Shown: positions 22,613-34,100 of the stretch, in pieces
How positions within the stretch are numbered: the first letter of the stretch is position 1
Layout: each line of letters begins with the position of its first letter
Origin: Symbiodinium natans
Lineage: Eukaryota > Sar > Dinophyceae > Suessiales > Symbiodiniaceae
Assembly (NCBI GenBank): GCA_905221605.1
Contig: CAJNDS010002346.1
Coordinates: 1,210,240 to 1,274,239 of the forward strand
DNA: 64,000 bases
Direction: 5' to 3'
The notes under the pieces: generated by a model
Told to the model about the DNA's origin: nothing
The model's database searches: none
What the model saw: only the letters and a program-made list of their open reading frames with translations
Position numbers and translations under genes: made by a program

Positions 22613-22751
22613 GCTTGGAGGTTCATGCTACTTATTTTCCAATTATAACTGTACTTACAACCCACGTCGAATCCCCTTAAGTGCCCTATCATGGTTATAG
22701 GTAGGGTTAGAAGTACCGTTATTAGTTCATAAGTACCATGAACCTCCAAGT
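22613..22751. mobile_element. MITE-like inverted repeat, family A
   Basis: The element starts CTTGGAGGTTCATG and ends with the inverse CATGAACCTCCAAG. The interior carries TATAACTGTACTTA and CCTTAAGTGCCCTA. Relatives are at 29140-29273, 50680-50780, 55230-55372 and 59236-59376. Confidence 0.8.
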
Positions 22752-22788
22752 GGTTTGACGCCAAAGGAAACCGACTTCTCGCGCCAGC

Positions 22789-22840
22789 CGTGGCCTCAAT
22801 GCAGCTGTTCATCTGCACCTCCTTAAGTAGTAGTGTAGGT
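22789..22840 (+). CDS. exon-like island, doubtful
   Basis: After CGCGCCAG one frame reads VASMQLFICTSLSSSV up to a GTAACC donor-like site. It could be an exon of the gene beginning at 20023. The following sequence is part of a dispersed element (GGTAACCTTTAACCTTTT), also seen at 10411, 17672 and 28850. Confidence 0.25.
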
Positions 22841-23698
22841 AACCTTTGGCCTTTTGTGGGGTTTTCTAATCCCTATAAAAATCCCACAGGTTATCCTTTA
22901 ATTCTCCCAGGTTACTGGACAACTAAGCCCCCGACAGGCAATCGCAAAGACCCATGGCGTCCCGAGCATGTGCCAAACCTCTCCAACTGGGCGGGAGGCT
23001 GTAGGGTTAGGGTTTATAGGGTTTAGGCAGAATTTTTGAGGCTGACTGGTTTCCTGAACCGTGGCTTTCGCCACAGCGCGGATCCTCCAGGCCAGGCATT
23101 GGGGAAGTCAGTGGAGGTTTGGTGCGTTTCAGGGGGGAGGGGCCGGGACACGTCTGAGGGAGGGAGCTTTAGGTAACCGGGGCGGGCGGGGGGATTTAGG
23201 CTTCAGTTGCCGCGAGAAGGTTTCAGAGATGCCTCAGTTTGTGGAAGCCAGTGACCCCTGCGTCCTCAAGGGAGAGGGTTTAGGGTTTAGGGTTTGGCTT
23301 GTGGAGATTTTGGAAACCTTTTGCCCATAGGAGAGGGCCTTGATTCCCTTTTTAGTGGTTCGGCTTCCCTGCAAATGCTTTGTAGATGAAAAAAGCGGCT
23401 ACCTTTTTGTGGGGTCGGGGCAGCCTGTAGCAAAAAAAGTTTTAGGGTTTAGGGTTTAGGTTTAGGGTTTAGGGATTTTGCGACCCGGCCTGGCGTTCGC
23501 CCGTCGAAGGCATGCCGGCAGGTCAAGCGGAGGCACGGGCAGTCACCAGCTGGTGTAACCCTAAACCCTAAACCCTATAAACTCTAAACCCTGTACCCTA
23601 TTCATAAACCCTCAGGGATGACAGCGAGACTGCGAGAAGCCTTTTAAAGGTCTGGAAGGGAAGTCGGGCAGCGTTTTGGAAGACTTTGGGGCTTAATT

Positions 23699-23812
23699 GG
23701 GGTTTAGGGTTTATAGGGTTTAGGGTTTAGGGTTTAGGGTTTAGGGTTTAGGGTTTAGGGTTTAGGGTTTAGGGTTTAGGGTTTAGGGTTTAGGGTTTAG
23801 GGTTTAGGGTGT
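23699..23812. repeat. (TTTAGGG)n array
   Basis: About 16 units, mostly perfect. Confidence 0.95.
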
Positions 23813-23916
23813 TGGTTCAGGAGCTTTCAGTTTAAGACCCTGCGGCTTCCGGCTTCATGGCTGGTGGAGCATTTTTTCGAGCTCGGGGTTTAGGGTTTAG
23901 GGTTGAGGGTTCAGGG

Positions 23917-23924
23917 TTTAGGGT

Positions 23925-23991
<67 letters not shown>

Positions 23992-23996
23992 GGCGA
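23917..23996. repeat. (TTGAGGG)n variant telomere-type array
   Basis: A homogeneous TTGAGGG block next to normal TTTAGGG, so a variant heptamer has been amplified locally. Confidence 0.9.
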
Positions 23997-24010
23997 GGGC
24001 GAGGCAGAAC

Positions 24011-24118
24011 AAAGTGTAAGCCTCCCTCCGGCTGCCAAAGCGAGGAGCGCCAACGGCGGATTGACTGGAGAAAAGTTCCGGACATCCGCGAAGTTTCTAC
24101 GCACCGGCGAGGCAGGCC
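24011..24118 (+). CDS. exon-like island, unknown protein
   Basis: After GGCGAGGCAG a frame reads SVSLPPAAKARSANGGLTGE and continues KFRTSAKFLRTGEAGP. It is open and of coding character. An inverted-repeat element follows directly at 24128. It could be an exon of the gene beginning at 20023 or an upstream exon of the J-domain gene. No phase test was decisive. Confidence 0.3.
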
Positions 24119-24968
24119 CTCAAACCCGAATATTTGCTTAAGAACCACCCACAAAAATAGAAGTGTTCTTCCTCACGAGGGCAATATAGGGATGATTATT
24201 TGTTAATCTTTGGAGGGTTCTTAAGCAAAGAGTAGAAACTTGCTTCAAGCATCGGGCTGGTGGCAATTGGGTTTCACTCCAAGCGCTGGTCGTTCAGTTT
24301 AGCATTTCGGGTCTTACTTGGGATTTCGCACGTTTTTTGTTGCGGATGCTTAAAGGCGCGCTTGAAGTCTCTGTTGTTTTTTGCCCAAAGCCAGTAGCTG
24401 CGTGTAAAGAAGCAAGGGTCTAGGACCCAGAGCAGGCCCTTGTTCCCTCTTACGGGCCCCTTGACGCCAAAAGAACACCCATTTTGTTCCTAGGTTTCTC
24501 TTGGGTCTAGGGGTGAACGGTGTTGAAGATGCCCAGGGGCCAAAAACTGGTGAGGCTGTTGAGTTGAAGCATAGAAGGCCGTTGCCCTTTTCTATCAAGG
24601 GATGAAGACTCGTACCCGGTAAGGTTGCACCCCTGAAGCCTCCCCTTAATATCCTCCGAATATGGCCCTTATACATTCGCTTAGGGATCGTGAAGCAGGG
24701 TCCCCAAACATTAAGGGCAAAACTTTCAGGAGCAAACAAAAAGAGCAAGGGCTACAGAGGTAGCACAAACAAGCTGCTTAAAAATTGCACGTGTGCGGAC
24801 AGAACCTGCGGATTCCAGCAGTTTACAACGGCCTTAGCCGAGCCCTCACAGACGCTAAACCCTAAACCCTAAACCCTAAACCCTAAACGCTAAACACCCT
24901 AAACCCTAAACCCTAAACCCTAAACGCCTTTCTGTGGCCATGTCTGCATCTCTCTCCTGGGTGTGCAG

Positions 24969-25496
24969 CGCACGGCAAATCCTTCAGAGGTGCAGTCGGC
25001 ATTTCGGCGCAAGGCTCGCGAAGCTCATCCCGACAAGGGTGGCACTAATGGTGGTTTCAACTCTCTGAAGGAAGCCTCAGACGTTTTGAAGGATCCAGCC
25101 AGGAAGGCTGAGTACGACAAGGAGTTAACCCAGAGCCTGATACGGAAGCGACAGCGAGAAGCAATTTCATCAGAGGTGCCGTCGACACCTCCGAGAACCC
25201 GAAAGACACCAGGATTGGACGCCACGCCTCCATGCCCAACGCGCAAGGCATCCTCCGAATCATCGGTTACTGGCTTGGGCACATGCTTCCTTTGCGGATG
25301 CCTTGGTCATTATGTCAGCGATTGCCCGTCTGCTAAGCAGAACGGCATTCCTGCTTCAGACACGTGCCTTGTCTGCTTGGAAGCGGGCCATTGGGCGAAA
25401 GATTGCCCTGTCAAGAAACAGTCAATGACATGCTTCCGTTGTGGCCAGGCGCGGCATTGGGCGCAGAATTGTACCCAGCGTTCCCGGCCCTACTGA
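24969..25496 (+). CDS. J-domain and CCHC zinc-knuckle protein, 5' truncated, intronless
   Basis: The 176-codon frame begins at a good acceptor (GTGTGCAG) and ends at TGA. Residues 1-55 are the middle and end of a DnaJ J-domain with the HPDKGG motif intact (AFRRKAREAHPDKGG) and the later DPARKAEYDKEL. The first helix, usually YxxLGV, is absent, so the ORF has no proper start. Residues about 105-175 hold three C-x2-C-x4-H-x4-C zinc knuckles (CFLCGCLGHYVSDC, CLVCLEAGHWAKDC, CFRCGQARHWAQNC). The J-domain normally stimulates Hsp70, and the knuckles bind RNA or single-stranded DNA. A single 528-nt exon without telomere repeats is unusual here. It may be the last exon of a longer gene or a 5'-truncated retrocopy. 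Confidence 0.8.
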   Translation, partial: RTANPSEVQSAFRRKAREAHPDKGGTNGGFNSLKEASDVLKDPARKAEYDKELTQSLIRKRQREAISSEVPSTPPRTRKTPGLDATPPCPTRKASSESSVTGLGTCFLCGCLGHYVSDCPSAKQNGIPASDTCLVCLEAGHWAKDCPVKKQSMTCFRCGQARHWAQNCTQRSRPY

Positions 25497-25843
25497 TGGA
25501 TATAGCGGCAGCAAACAGACAGTCATAGATAAATTGATTTTTTCCGCCGTCGTGCTGCGCTGGCCCCAACTACCGTGGGATAGTCTCCAACTGTATTTGT
25601 TCTGATTCGCGTGGCCTAGAAAAGCATTGTGCTCTTGGAGAGTGGCTGGATTCGATTCGCCTGCCACTGTAATTTCTAGATAGTCTATGTTGGTATCAGA
25701 CTACCTTTTAGAAAGGAGCCCCAAACCCTAAGCCCTAAGCCCCTAAACCCCTAAACCCTCATCAAGGCCTTGCTCCTGGGATGCCCCAGAGCATGCTTAG
25801 TAAACGGACTTCCGGTAGTTCCGTAAACTCGGAATTTGGCTGG

Positions 25844-25940
25844 ATCTTAGTAGGGAATGAGGGAATGAGGGCCCTATAGAAGCCCTTAAAGGGTATATAG
25901 AGAGCCCCCTTCCCCTCATTCCCTGCTAAGAGCCAGGGGG
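25844..25940. mobile_element. MITE-like inverted repeat, family B
   Basis: The ends CTGGATCTTAGTAGGGAATG and the inverse CATTCCCTGCTAAGAGCCAG enclose a short CCCTTTAAGGG-type core. Relatives are at 15429-15535, 33536-33718, 41193-41330, 42664-42812 and, as a half copy, 49035-49055. Confidence 0.8.
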
Positions 25941-26626
25941 TCTTGAAGTACTACCAGTAGCATGCTGCTAGCATACTCACACGTCAAGGAAAGCTCCCAT
26001 CGCTTCAATTGTTGCCTAGGGCTTGTATAGGGTTTATAAGGCTTCTAGGTTTATAGGGTTCAGGGTGTTAAGGGTGTTCCAAGGTACAATTCTTAGATGC
26101 TAGGGTTCCTAGTTTGGGCCCTTATTTTGGGCCCCTGGTTATATGGGGTTTACGAAAACAGGGGACCCCGAAACTAGCCCCACAAATAGGTTGATTCCGT
26201 TATACTAGGGACCCCAATAAGGTACCCCCCTAATGTGGGAAACCCCATCTCGCCCTTATGCACGCTAGACGTAGTAAAACCCTAAACCCTAAACCCTAAA
26301 CCCTAAACCCTAGAGGGCCCTTTCACCTCGGATCCCTCGAAACAAGGGTAAGGACCATCCAAAGGGCCCATGCTTCGACCCGAAACCCTAAACCCTAAAC
26401 TCTAAAGCCCTAAACCCTAAACCCTAAACCCTAAACCCTAAACCCCGAAACCCTAAACCCTAAACACGGGCCAGCGGTTCCGACCTGGGCGGTGCCTGTC
26501 TACGGTTGAGGCTTGTCTTTCACATGCTCAGTGTGACCAAGCGTTCCCAACCCTGGTAGGGCCCAGCCTCTTTTTGCGACACAAGCCCCTAACCCTGAAC
26601 CCAAAACCCTACACCCATGTGGAGAG

Positions 26627-26708
26627 GGTAGATTGGGACCTGAGCACTTCCCTTCAGCAGGTGGCTTTGAGGACCCTGCCAGGCAGCAGGTTCGCAGATA
26701 TGGAGGCG
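26627..26708 (+). CDS. exon-like island, unknown protein
   Basis: The frame reads VDWDLSTSLQQVALRTLPGS and continues RFADMEA up to GC and then TTTAGGG. It has strong coding character. It may belong to the (F/Y)PMD gene whose exons lie on both sides, but no join was verified. Confidence 0.4.
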
Positions 26709-27356
26709 GCTAGGGTTTCGGGTTTAGGGTCTAGGGTTTGGGGTTTATATGGTTTAAGGTCTGACACCCCCACCCCCCCGCCCCCCCCAAATACGTACCC
26801 CAGAGTAGGCATCATGAATCGCCTTGAGACCCTGCCCCTAAAGCGACATCCTCAACCCTAAGCCCTAAACCCCCAAAGTAGGTATTGTTGGTCTACTTGG
26901 GTCGCTAGGGTTTCTTGCAAGCGCTCGTTCCATGTTCTCATGGAATCGCCATGACAGCCCGCCTCCCTACCTAATGCCTACAATGAGCCCTATTCACTTA
27001 CCTCTTTTGTATGGCCTCCGTCTTGCAATCGAGCGGGGCGCAGAAACCTGAAGAACAACACACACACACACACATGCACCCTAAAGTATATATTACATAC
27101 ATATACATATTATTCATTCTACACATCTTTTGTTTGTATGTAGTTGTTTATGTACACACACACACACAGATGAACCCTAGCCTTGACTTGCCAACGCCCT
27201 AAACAACTTAAAGCTTCAAAGCACCTAAACCCCCTAATCAAACCCTAAACAAGTATGGCAGGCCGCTTGGAAGAGTTCCGGGCGCAAGGGGCCCCAGAAC
27301 GGGGCGGGACTCTCCAAGACTTGGCCCTTTTTGGTTTAGAGGGCTTATAAAGAAAC

Positions 27357-27651
27357 CCCTAAACCCTAAACCCTAAACCCTAAACCCTAAACCCTAAACC
27401 CTAAACCCTAAACCCTAAACCCTAAACCCTAAACCCTAAACCCTAAACCCTAAACCCTAAACACTAAACCCTAAACCCTAAACCCTAAACCCTAAACAAT
27501 AAACCCTAAACCCTAAACCCTAAACCCTAAACCCTAAACCCTAAACCCTAAACCCTAAACCCTAAACCCTAAACCCTAAACCCTAAACCCTAAACCCTAA
27601 ACCCTAAACCCTAAACCAAACCCTAAACCCTAAACCCTAAGCCCTAAACAC
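27357..27651. repeat. longest CCCTAAA array in the window
   Basis: About 295 nt, roughly 42 units, nearly perfect. There are single-base variants at about 27462 and 27497, and one shortened unit near 27617. Confidence 0.97.
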
Positions 27652-28361
27652 CGCAGTAAAATGCAGCAAGGGCCGACTCTGGGTCCAAATTTATCTTGAG
27701 TAAGCCCAACAGCAGACGCAGCTCAAAGCCGCTGCGCCGGAACCCTAGGGAATCAGGGGTTAGGGATTAGGGAACCCCCAATTTTTCACTTCGCAGCACT
27801 CCAGGATTGTATATAGGGTTTAGGGTTTAGGGGTTTAGGGTTTAGGGTTTAGGGTAACATGATCGTTCTGCGCAGACTTTGGCAGCAGAAACCGCTTGCG
27901 ACGGGCTTAGGGTTTAGGGTTTCGGGTGAACCCCGAAGCTGAGGCCGAGGGCAGAAACAGAGAGCACCCAAAAGAGACCGCAGCCTGGTTGCCTCACCCC
28001 GCGATCTGAACTAAGCCCGAAGCCCTAGACCCTGAACCCTGAACCCTAAACCCTAAACCCTAAACCCTAAACCCTAAACTTGCGAAGACTTGACCCACTG
28101 ACAGTACCGTTGTTTATCCTAGGTTACTCGTGGGTCTAGATGAGGATTCCTGAACAGCAACCTGGTGAGATTGGCACAGGGAAGGCTTCCTAAAAATGGC
28201 CCAATAGTAGTATAGTATAAGGTACTCTTTGGGGGTCCTACGGTTTGGATTTTCCCAGGGGTCTGAGGTTTTTTTGGGGGTTGATCGCCAGTGTTGCTGT
28301 TGCGCTGTGGGGGCGCAGGATGTCCATAGGCGAGCAGAGTGTGGGCCACCCTTCCTCTAAG

Positions 28362-28495
28362 GGAAGTTTCATGGTCCCTCAATATGGTCCCTTACCTTCT
28401 TTAAAAAGGTCTGAGGTCTGTAGGGTGCATGCAGGTTATATAAGGGGCTCCCTTTTAAGGGCCCATGATGAGGGACCATGTAGCTACCCTAAGAC
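28362..28495. mobile_element. MITE-like inverted repeat, family F
   Basis: A left arm with GGTCCCTCAATATGGTCCC is complementary to a right arm with GGGCCCATGATGAGGGACC, around a core of GGTTATATAAGGGG. Relatives are at 21004-21182, 52571-52712 and 53563-53707. Confidence 0.7.
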
Positions 28496-28505
28496 TTCCG
28501 GCCAG

Positions 28506-31164
28506 GCAGTATCCCATGGACGATCGGGCCTTTGACTACCTGCTCCAGGTTGCGCATGCATCAGGGCGTGAGGGCAACAGCGTTGACATACCCCTTACCT
28601 ACAGAACGCATCACGGCTTTGGAGGCCCATGAAGGTGTTGTACTGCATAACTTAGCCCAGCATCCTCCAGCATGCAGTCGAAACTCTCAGAGATCAGAAC
28701 TCCAAACCTGACACCCCACAGGTTTTCAGCAGGGATCTGTAGGGAAGCCCCATCCCTTTCCCCCACTCCCCCCCCCCCCCCCCCCCCCCCCTCCCCCGAT
28801 TTCCTTGCTGAACCGTCCCGATACCCTTTGTAGTAGAGTAGGTAACCTTTAACCATTTAGTGGTCTTGTATTGACGTCTAGTTCCTCTAGGCTACTGGAC
28901 AACTTTAGGGCTTAGGGCTTTCGTGGGCCCCTAAACCCCAAACCCCAAACCCTAAACCCCAAACCCCCTAAACGGCTTAGGGCTCCCAACGCCTCCTCTT
29001 GCCAGGCCGACCGCGAGGTGCAGGAGATCGTGCTGGCCGAGTTCCAGCCGAAGCGTCGTCCGTGGCCTCGGAATTGCCATCGAACCCTAAACCCTAAACC
29101 CTAAACCCTAAGCCTAATTTGGGGGGTTTAGGGTTCAGGGTTTATGGTACTCATTAACCGATCATAACTGTACTTGTAACCCACTTAGAAGCCCCTTAAG
29201 CACCAAAATGTGGTTATCGGTACAGTTCTAAGTACAGTTATAACTGGCTAGTAAGTACCATGAACCTCCAAGTAGGATCCTCTCAACCCTCGGTAGGATT
29301 TTGGGACATCTGGTATTTTCCCTTATTGGGGTTTAAGAGGGTCATACTCAGGAACATTGTTCAGAGAGTTAAACCCTAAACCCCAAACCCCAAACCCTAA
29401 ACCCTAAACCCTAACAAGGGCCACCCTGGAACCCTAAATCCCCAGCTTGGGATGTTCCCCCTTATACTAACAGCCCTTAATCGGGATCATAGTCACCCCC
29501 CCCCCCCCCCTTATTATAATCCCTATTAAGGACTGTTAGTATTTGGGGGAACATCCTGATCTCGAGCCCGGCAATCCCTAAGCCCCAAACCCTAAAGCGA
29601 CAATCGCAAGAGTCTCAACCCTGAACCCTAAACCCTAAACCCTAAACCCAAGAGCTGCGACCAGCAGCCACTTGCAGCAGCAATGATATGGGCGGTTGTC
29701 AAAATTATGATCCCTTTTGCGGTACCCTAAATACTAGGTGCCGTACTATCATAGGAATCCCAACAACGGACCATAATTTCGACAACCACCCATATTCATG
29801 ACAGTCGCCATGGGAAGAACACTAATTCTACTGCCAGCAATAGCTACAGCACTGGCGCGAGCAGTGAGAATGACAATGGCAATGACAATGTCAAGACCGT
29901 CCGCTACCGCCGCCGCCAGCAACAACGACAGCGGAGGAACATGGACCCCCCTCCCAGGGTTTAGGGTTTAGGGTTCAGGGTCCGCAACCCTCTCCTTATG
30001 AGGGGGGGGGGGGGGGGGCTGGGCTCTGTCGCCAGAAGGGGATTGCGTGGTTGTAGTCATTGATGATTACTAAGAGGCCTGCCGGGAGATCAGAATTGCG
30101 AGAATTGGGTAAAAACCTTAAACCCTACACCCCAAACCCTAAACCCTAAGCCCGAAATCGTTTTTCGCTGTGGTGGTGCCTGGTTTTAGTCTCATTTTTC
30201 AATCGCTGCTGAAGACGCAACATGTGACTTTCCTGCCGTGCGCACAAGATATCAGAACAATATCGGCATCAAGCAAGCCATCAGCTGGGATGAGCCATAG
30301 CCCCTGAACCTCTGCAGCCCTTGTAGCCCGAGAGCCCATGAGATGATGGAATTCAAGGAGTTTAGGGTTCAGGGTTTAGGGCTTATGGTTTAGGGTTGGC
30401 GTATTCCCCAGACCTCAAAGTCAGAACCCTGGCCTTCTGCGCACGGGTGCGAAATACCCAGACCCCCGCATCCAAACAGAGGCCATCTTGATGGGGACTA
30501 CTCAGCCTCGCTCACCAGCTACGTGAAAGTACCGGACTTGGACAACTTTTGGAGGGGCTTTGTTTTGGGAGTCCTTCAGAAGCTGGACAAGTTATATCCC
30601 GAACCCTCAGCACTCAACCCTAAACCCTAAGCCGGAGTTAGGTTTAGGGCTTAGGGCTTAGGGCTTAGGGTTTAGGGTTTAGGGTTTAGGGTTTAGGGTT
30701 TAGGGTTTAGGGTTTAGGGTTTAGGGTTAGGGGATATATAGGTGAGTACGATAAGGGTACCTTCTGAGGGGACCCTCCTTTTACTCCTTAGGGGTCAAAA
30801 CCCTGAACCCCAAAAATCTGAAAGCCCCTCACCTTGGTGGCTTCGATGGTGGACGACAGTCCCAGGGCCGAAGACTTCACGTGCCCTGAACCCCCTCAAG
30901 TCCCCAGGCCGATTAGGGCTCAGGGTTTAGGGTTTAGGGTTCAGGGTTTAGGGTTTAGGGTTTAGGGTTTAGGGTACAGGGTTTAGGGTTTAGGGTTTAG
31001 GGTTTTTGTAAACTTCGGGCTTAGCCTACGGGTTCTTAGCAGGGAAGGAGGGAGATAGGTACCTTACTAGGTAGGCCCTTGTGATATTTTGTGTTTTCCC
31101 TTCTTGGGTTCAAGAGGATCATATTGAGAGTACATTTTCAAAGCTTTTTTCAGTAATTTAACAA

Positions 31165-31196
<32 letters not shown>

Positions 31197-34100
31197 CCTT
31201 AAAACCCTAACCCGTACCAGGTTCGAGGGCCCCACTATACCCCAGGCAAACACTCGAAAGCAGGCGAGCCCTGACTCGTGAACCAACGACTCCAAAACCA
31301 GAGGCGAAGATGGTTTAGGGTTTAGGGTTTAGGGTTTAGGGTTTAGGGTTACGGTTTCGTTGGCGCGCAGAGTCATCCCGGCACCGCCCGTGCATTCATG
31401 AACTTGCATTCTTCCCCCGAGGCTGTGAAAGCAAAGGCCCCGGGCTCAGTCCAAGACACATCTCAATTTCGGGTGGAGTTTAGGGTTTTGCTCTTACTGA
31501 TTATGGTGGGATGCTGCCGAAGGGTTTGCGATAGAAGGTCGTGCACTGCGCAGATCACCCCAAAGCAACGGCCTGAAGCGTAAAGCCCTAAGCCTTTAGT
31601 AGAGTGATAGGTGCCGAGTGTTTGCACAGCCTGAGTTCCAACAAGCCAGCCGATTCCTGATCCTCAGTCCTCGGGTTTGGGGCCGACGCTCTGCAAAAGG
31701 GGTTTAGGAAAAAGGGTTTAGGGCCCTAAACCCTAAACCTTTGCTTTTGTGTAGTAGGGCGGGGAGGCATCATCCCTGTCGTAGCCGCAGCAAGCCCAAC
31801 AGGCCAACCTTTCAAATGGTACCCCAAAGCAGCAGCCTGAGTCTCACCATATGAGCCCTAAAGCCCGTAAACCCCTAGACCCCAAAGTCGCAACCCCCAA
31901 CGCCTGTAAGCCACTAAGCCCTAAAACCCCTAACACCCTCAAAGCCCCAAGGCCTGCAAACCCCAATCTTTTGAACTCCCCCTATACCCTAAACCCTAGA
32001 ACCTAAACCCTAAACCCTAACCCCTAAGCCCCAAACCTCAAACCCTAAACCCTAAACCCCTGCCCCTCCCCCCGTCCCAGGTGAACGCCGCAGCGCCCGC
32101 AGCGCCCGCAGCGCACAACGGCGGGGGTCCGCTCCACGCGGAAATGGCTGGGCTGAGCTCAGGTGCGCGCCAGGAGGTTTGAGGGTTTAGGGCTTTTAGG
32201 GGTTTCGGAATTGGGGTTCAGGGTTTAGGGTTTAGGGTTTCGGGTTTAGGGTTTCGGGGACCATCACTTGAGTGGGAGGAGTGGCAGTGATCGTGTCAAA
32301 GAGTGTGACATGAAAGAATAAAGTAGCCAACGCCAACCAGGGCACCCTCATTGTAATATTGTTCTTGGGCTGCCAAGAGAATGGCATACCGAATGACGTG
32401 AAACCCTAAACCCTCAACGCTAAGCCCTGAAGCCTGAACCCTGAACCCTGAACCCTAAACCCTAAACCCTAAACCCTAAACCCTACATTCCGAAGCGTGC
32501 GTTCTTTGCCACAGGCTCTTTTCACCCCGTCAAGACTCAAGCCCAAACCCGAAAAGACTGAGCCCTTGTGAGTTGGGTTTACGGTTTAGGGTTAGGGTTT
32601 AGGTTCGGGTTCGGGATAAGGTTTAGTTTAGGGTTTAGGGTTTAGGGTTTGAGGGTTGGGGGTTAGGGGTTTGGGGTTCAGGGTTTAGGGTGTATAATCC
32701 TATGAAGGATTGTTAGTATAAGTATAAGGGTGAAAATCTCAAGTTTAAAGTTCAGACCCTAAACTACTGACTGATATTTTCAAAGGGGCTTGCAGAAGTT
32801 TTCCTAGGCCATCATGGAACCCCTAAAACCCCTAAAGCCTACACCCAAGAAGTGCGCCAAAACCCAAAGCCTTATGATAAGATGCTAGCAGCATAACATG
32901 GTAGCATATTAACATCATAGTGCAACATTATGCTCGTATATGTAATGTAATAATATATGAATATAGGAATATATAAAAAACCCAAAAAACGCACCAATAT
33001 AACAGCATAATAAACATGATAACATACTGACAGAATAACAGAATCCGATGCTCATATAAAAAGATAATCATTCCTAACCACACCCGGAGGTGAACAGGCA
33101 ATGCTCGACGGCTTTAGAAGGCCGCACATGCAGGGTTCCGGGCTGGCAAGGCTTGTGGATTCTGGGTTTTAAGATAAAGGGTTTTAGGGCTTGATCTAGA
33201 GGGAAACGTTAGGGTTTAGGGGTTTCGGGTTAAACAGGGGATTGCTTCTAGGGGGCTTTAGGGGGTTTCAAGGGTCTTAGGATGTAGGGGCTCATGGGCT
33301 TAATAGGTTTTGCGGTTGGTCGCTTTGAGAATCTGGCTTCCTTACAAGGACAATTTGGGGATTATTCGTTTTTGTCCGCGCGTTCTTAAGGAAATACTAG
33401 TAAACCACTAGAGTTTGTGTAGGACTGCAAATAGCAACAAGCCTGTAGTGCCGAGTCGGCAGCCAGGCGATATCCCATGGACGACCGCGCCTTCCAGCGT
33501 GATTCTGAGCTGTCGAAGGTGAACCTCCCTTGGTTCTTAGTAGGGACTGAGGTTGCCCTTAAGGGATTATGTAGGGCCATATAGATATATCTATATATAT
33601 ATATACCCCTTTAAGGGATGATAGAGGGCTCTATATGTACCCTTGAAGGGATTATATAGGACCCTATATATACCCTTTAAGGGATGACGTAGGGCCCTCA
33701 TGCCCTCATTCCCCGCAGTATGCTCCTACTATGGCCCTTATATATTCCTTAGGAATCTTTAAAAGGGGTTTAGGGTTTAGGGGGGAGGGGTCCCCGAACC
33801 TATAGGGTACAACCTTAGGGGTCCGGGGTAGAGTCGCTTGATGCTCCACTCTACCCCCAGGGCCCCAAAAGCCCTAAACCTCAAGCGTTTGACTCAAATA
33901 AAGCAACAGGGCCCTAAAAAGCCTGATTTCAAAACCTCAAGCCTTCGACTTAAAACCACGGGGCCTAAAACCTGAACCCCAAGAGCCAAAACCTCAAGCC
34001 GTAGACTTTGAAGCCCTAAAGCCCTCAAACCCTCAAACTCTAGTAATCCTAAGACCCCAAAACCGCAAACCTCAACCCTAAACTCTAGAAGCCTGAAAAC

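Larger units (their letters stand above)
25497..28505. other. mostly repeats, few exon-like islands
   Basis: About 200 nt after the J-domain stop may be 3' UTR. Then come an inverted-repeat element at 25844-25940 (family B), CCCTAAA tracts, a CA/TA-rich stretch at 27055-27170, the large array at 27357-27651, and a family F inverted repeat at 28362-28495. An island at 26313-26346 ends at a GTAAGG donor. The only longer coding-like island is listed at 26627. Confidence 0.5.
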
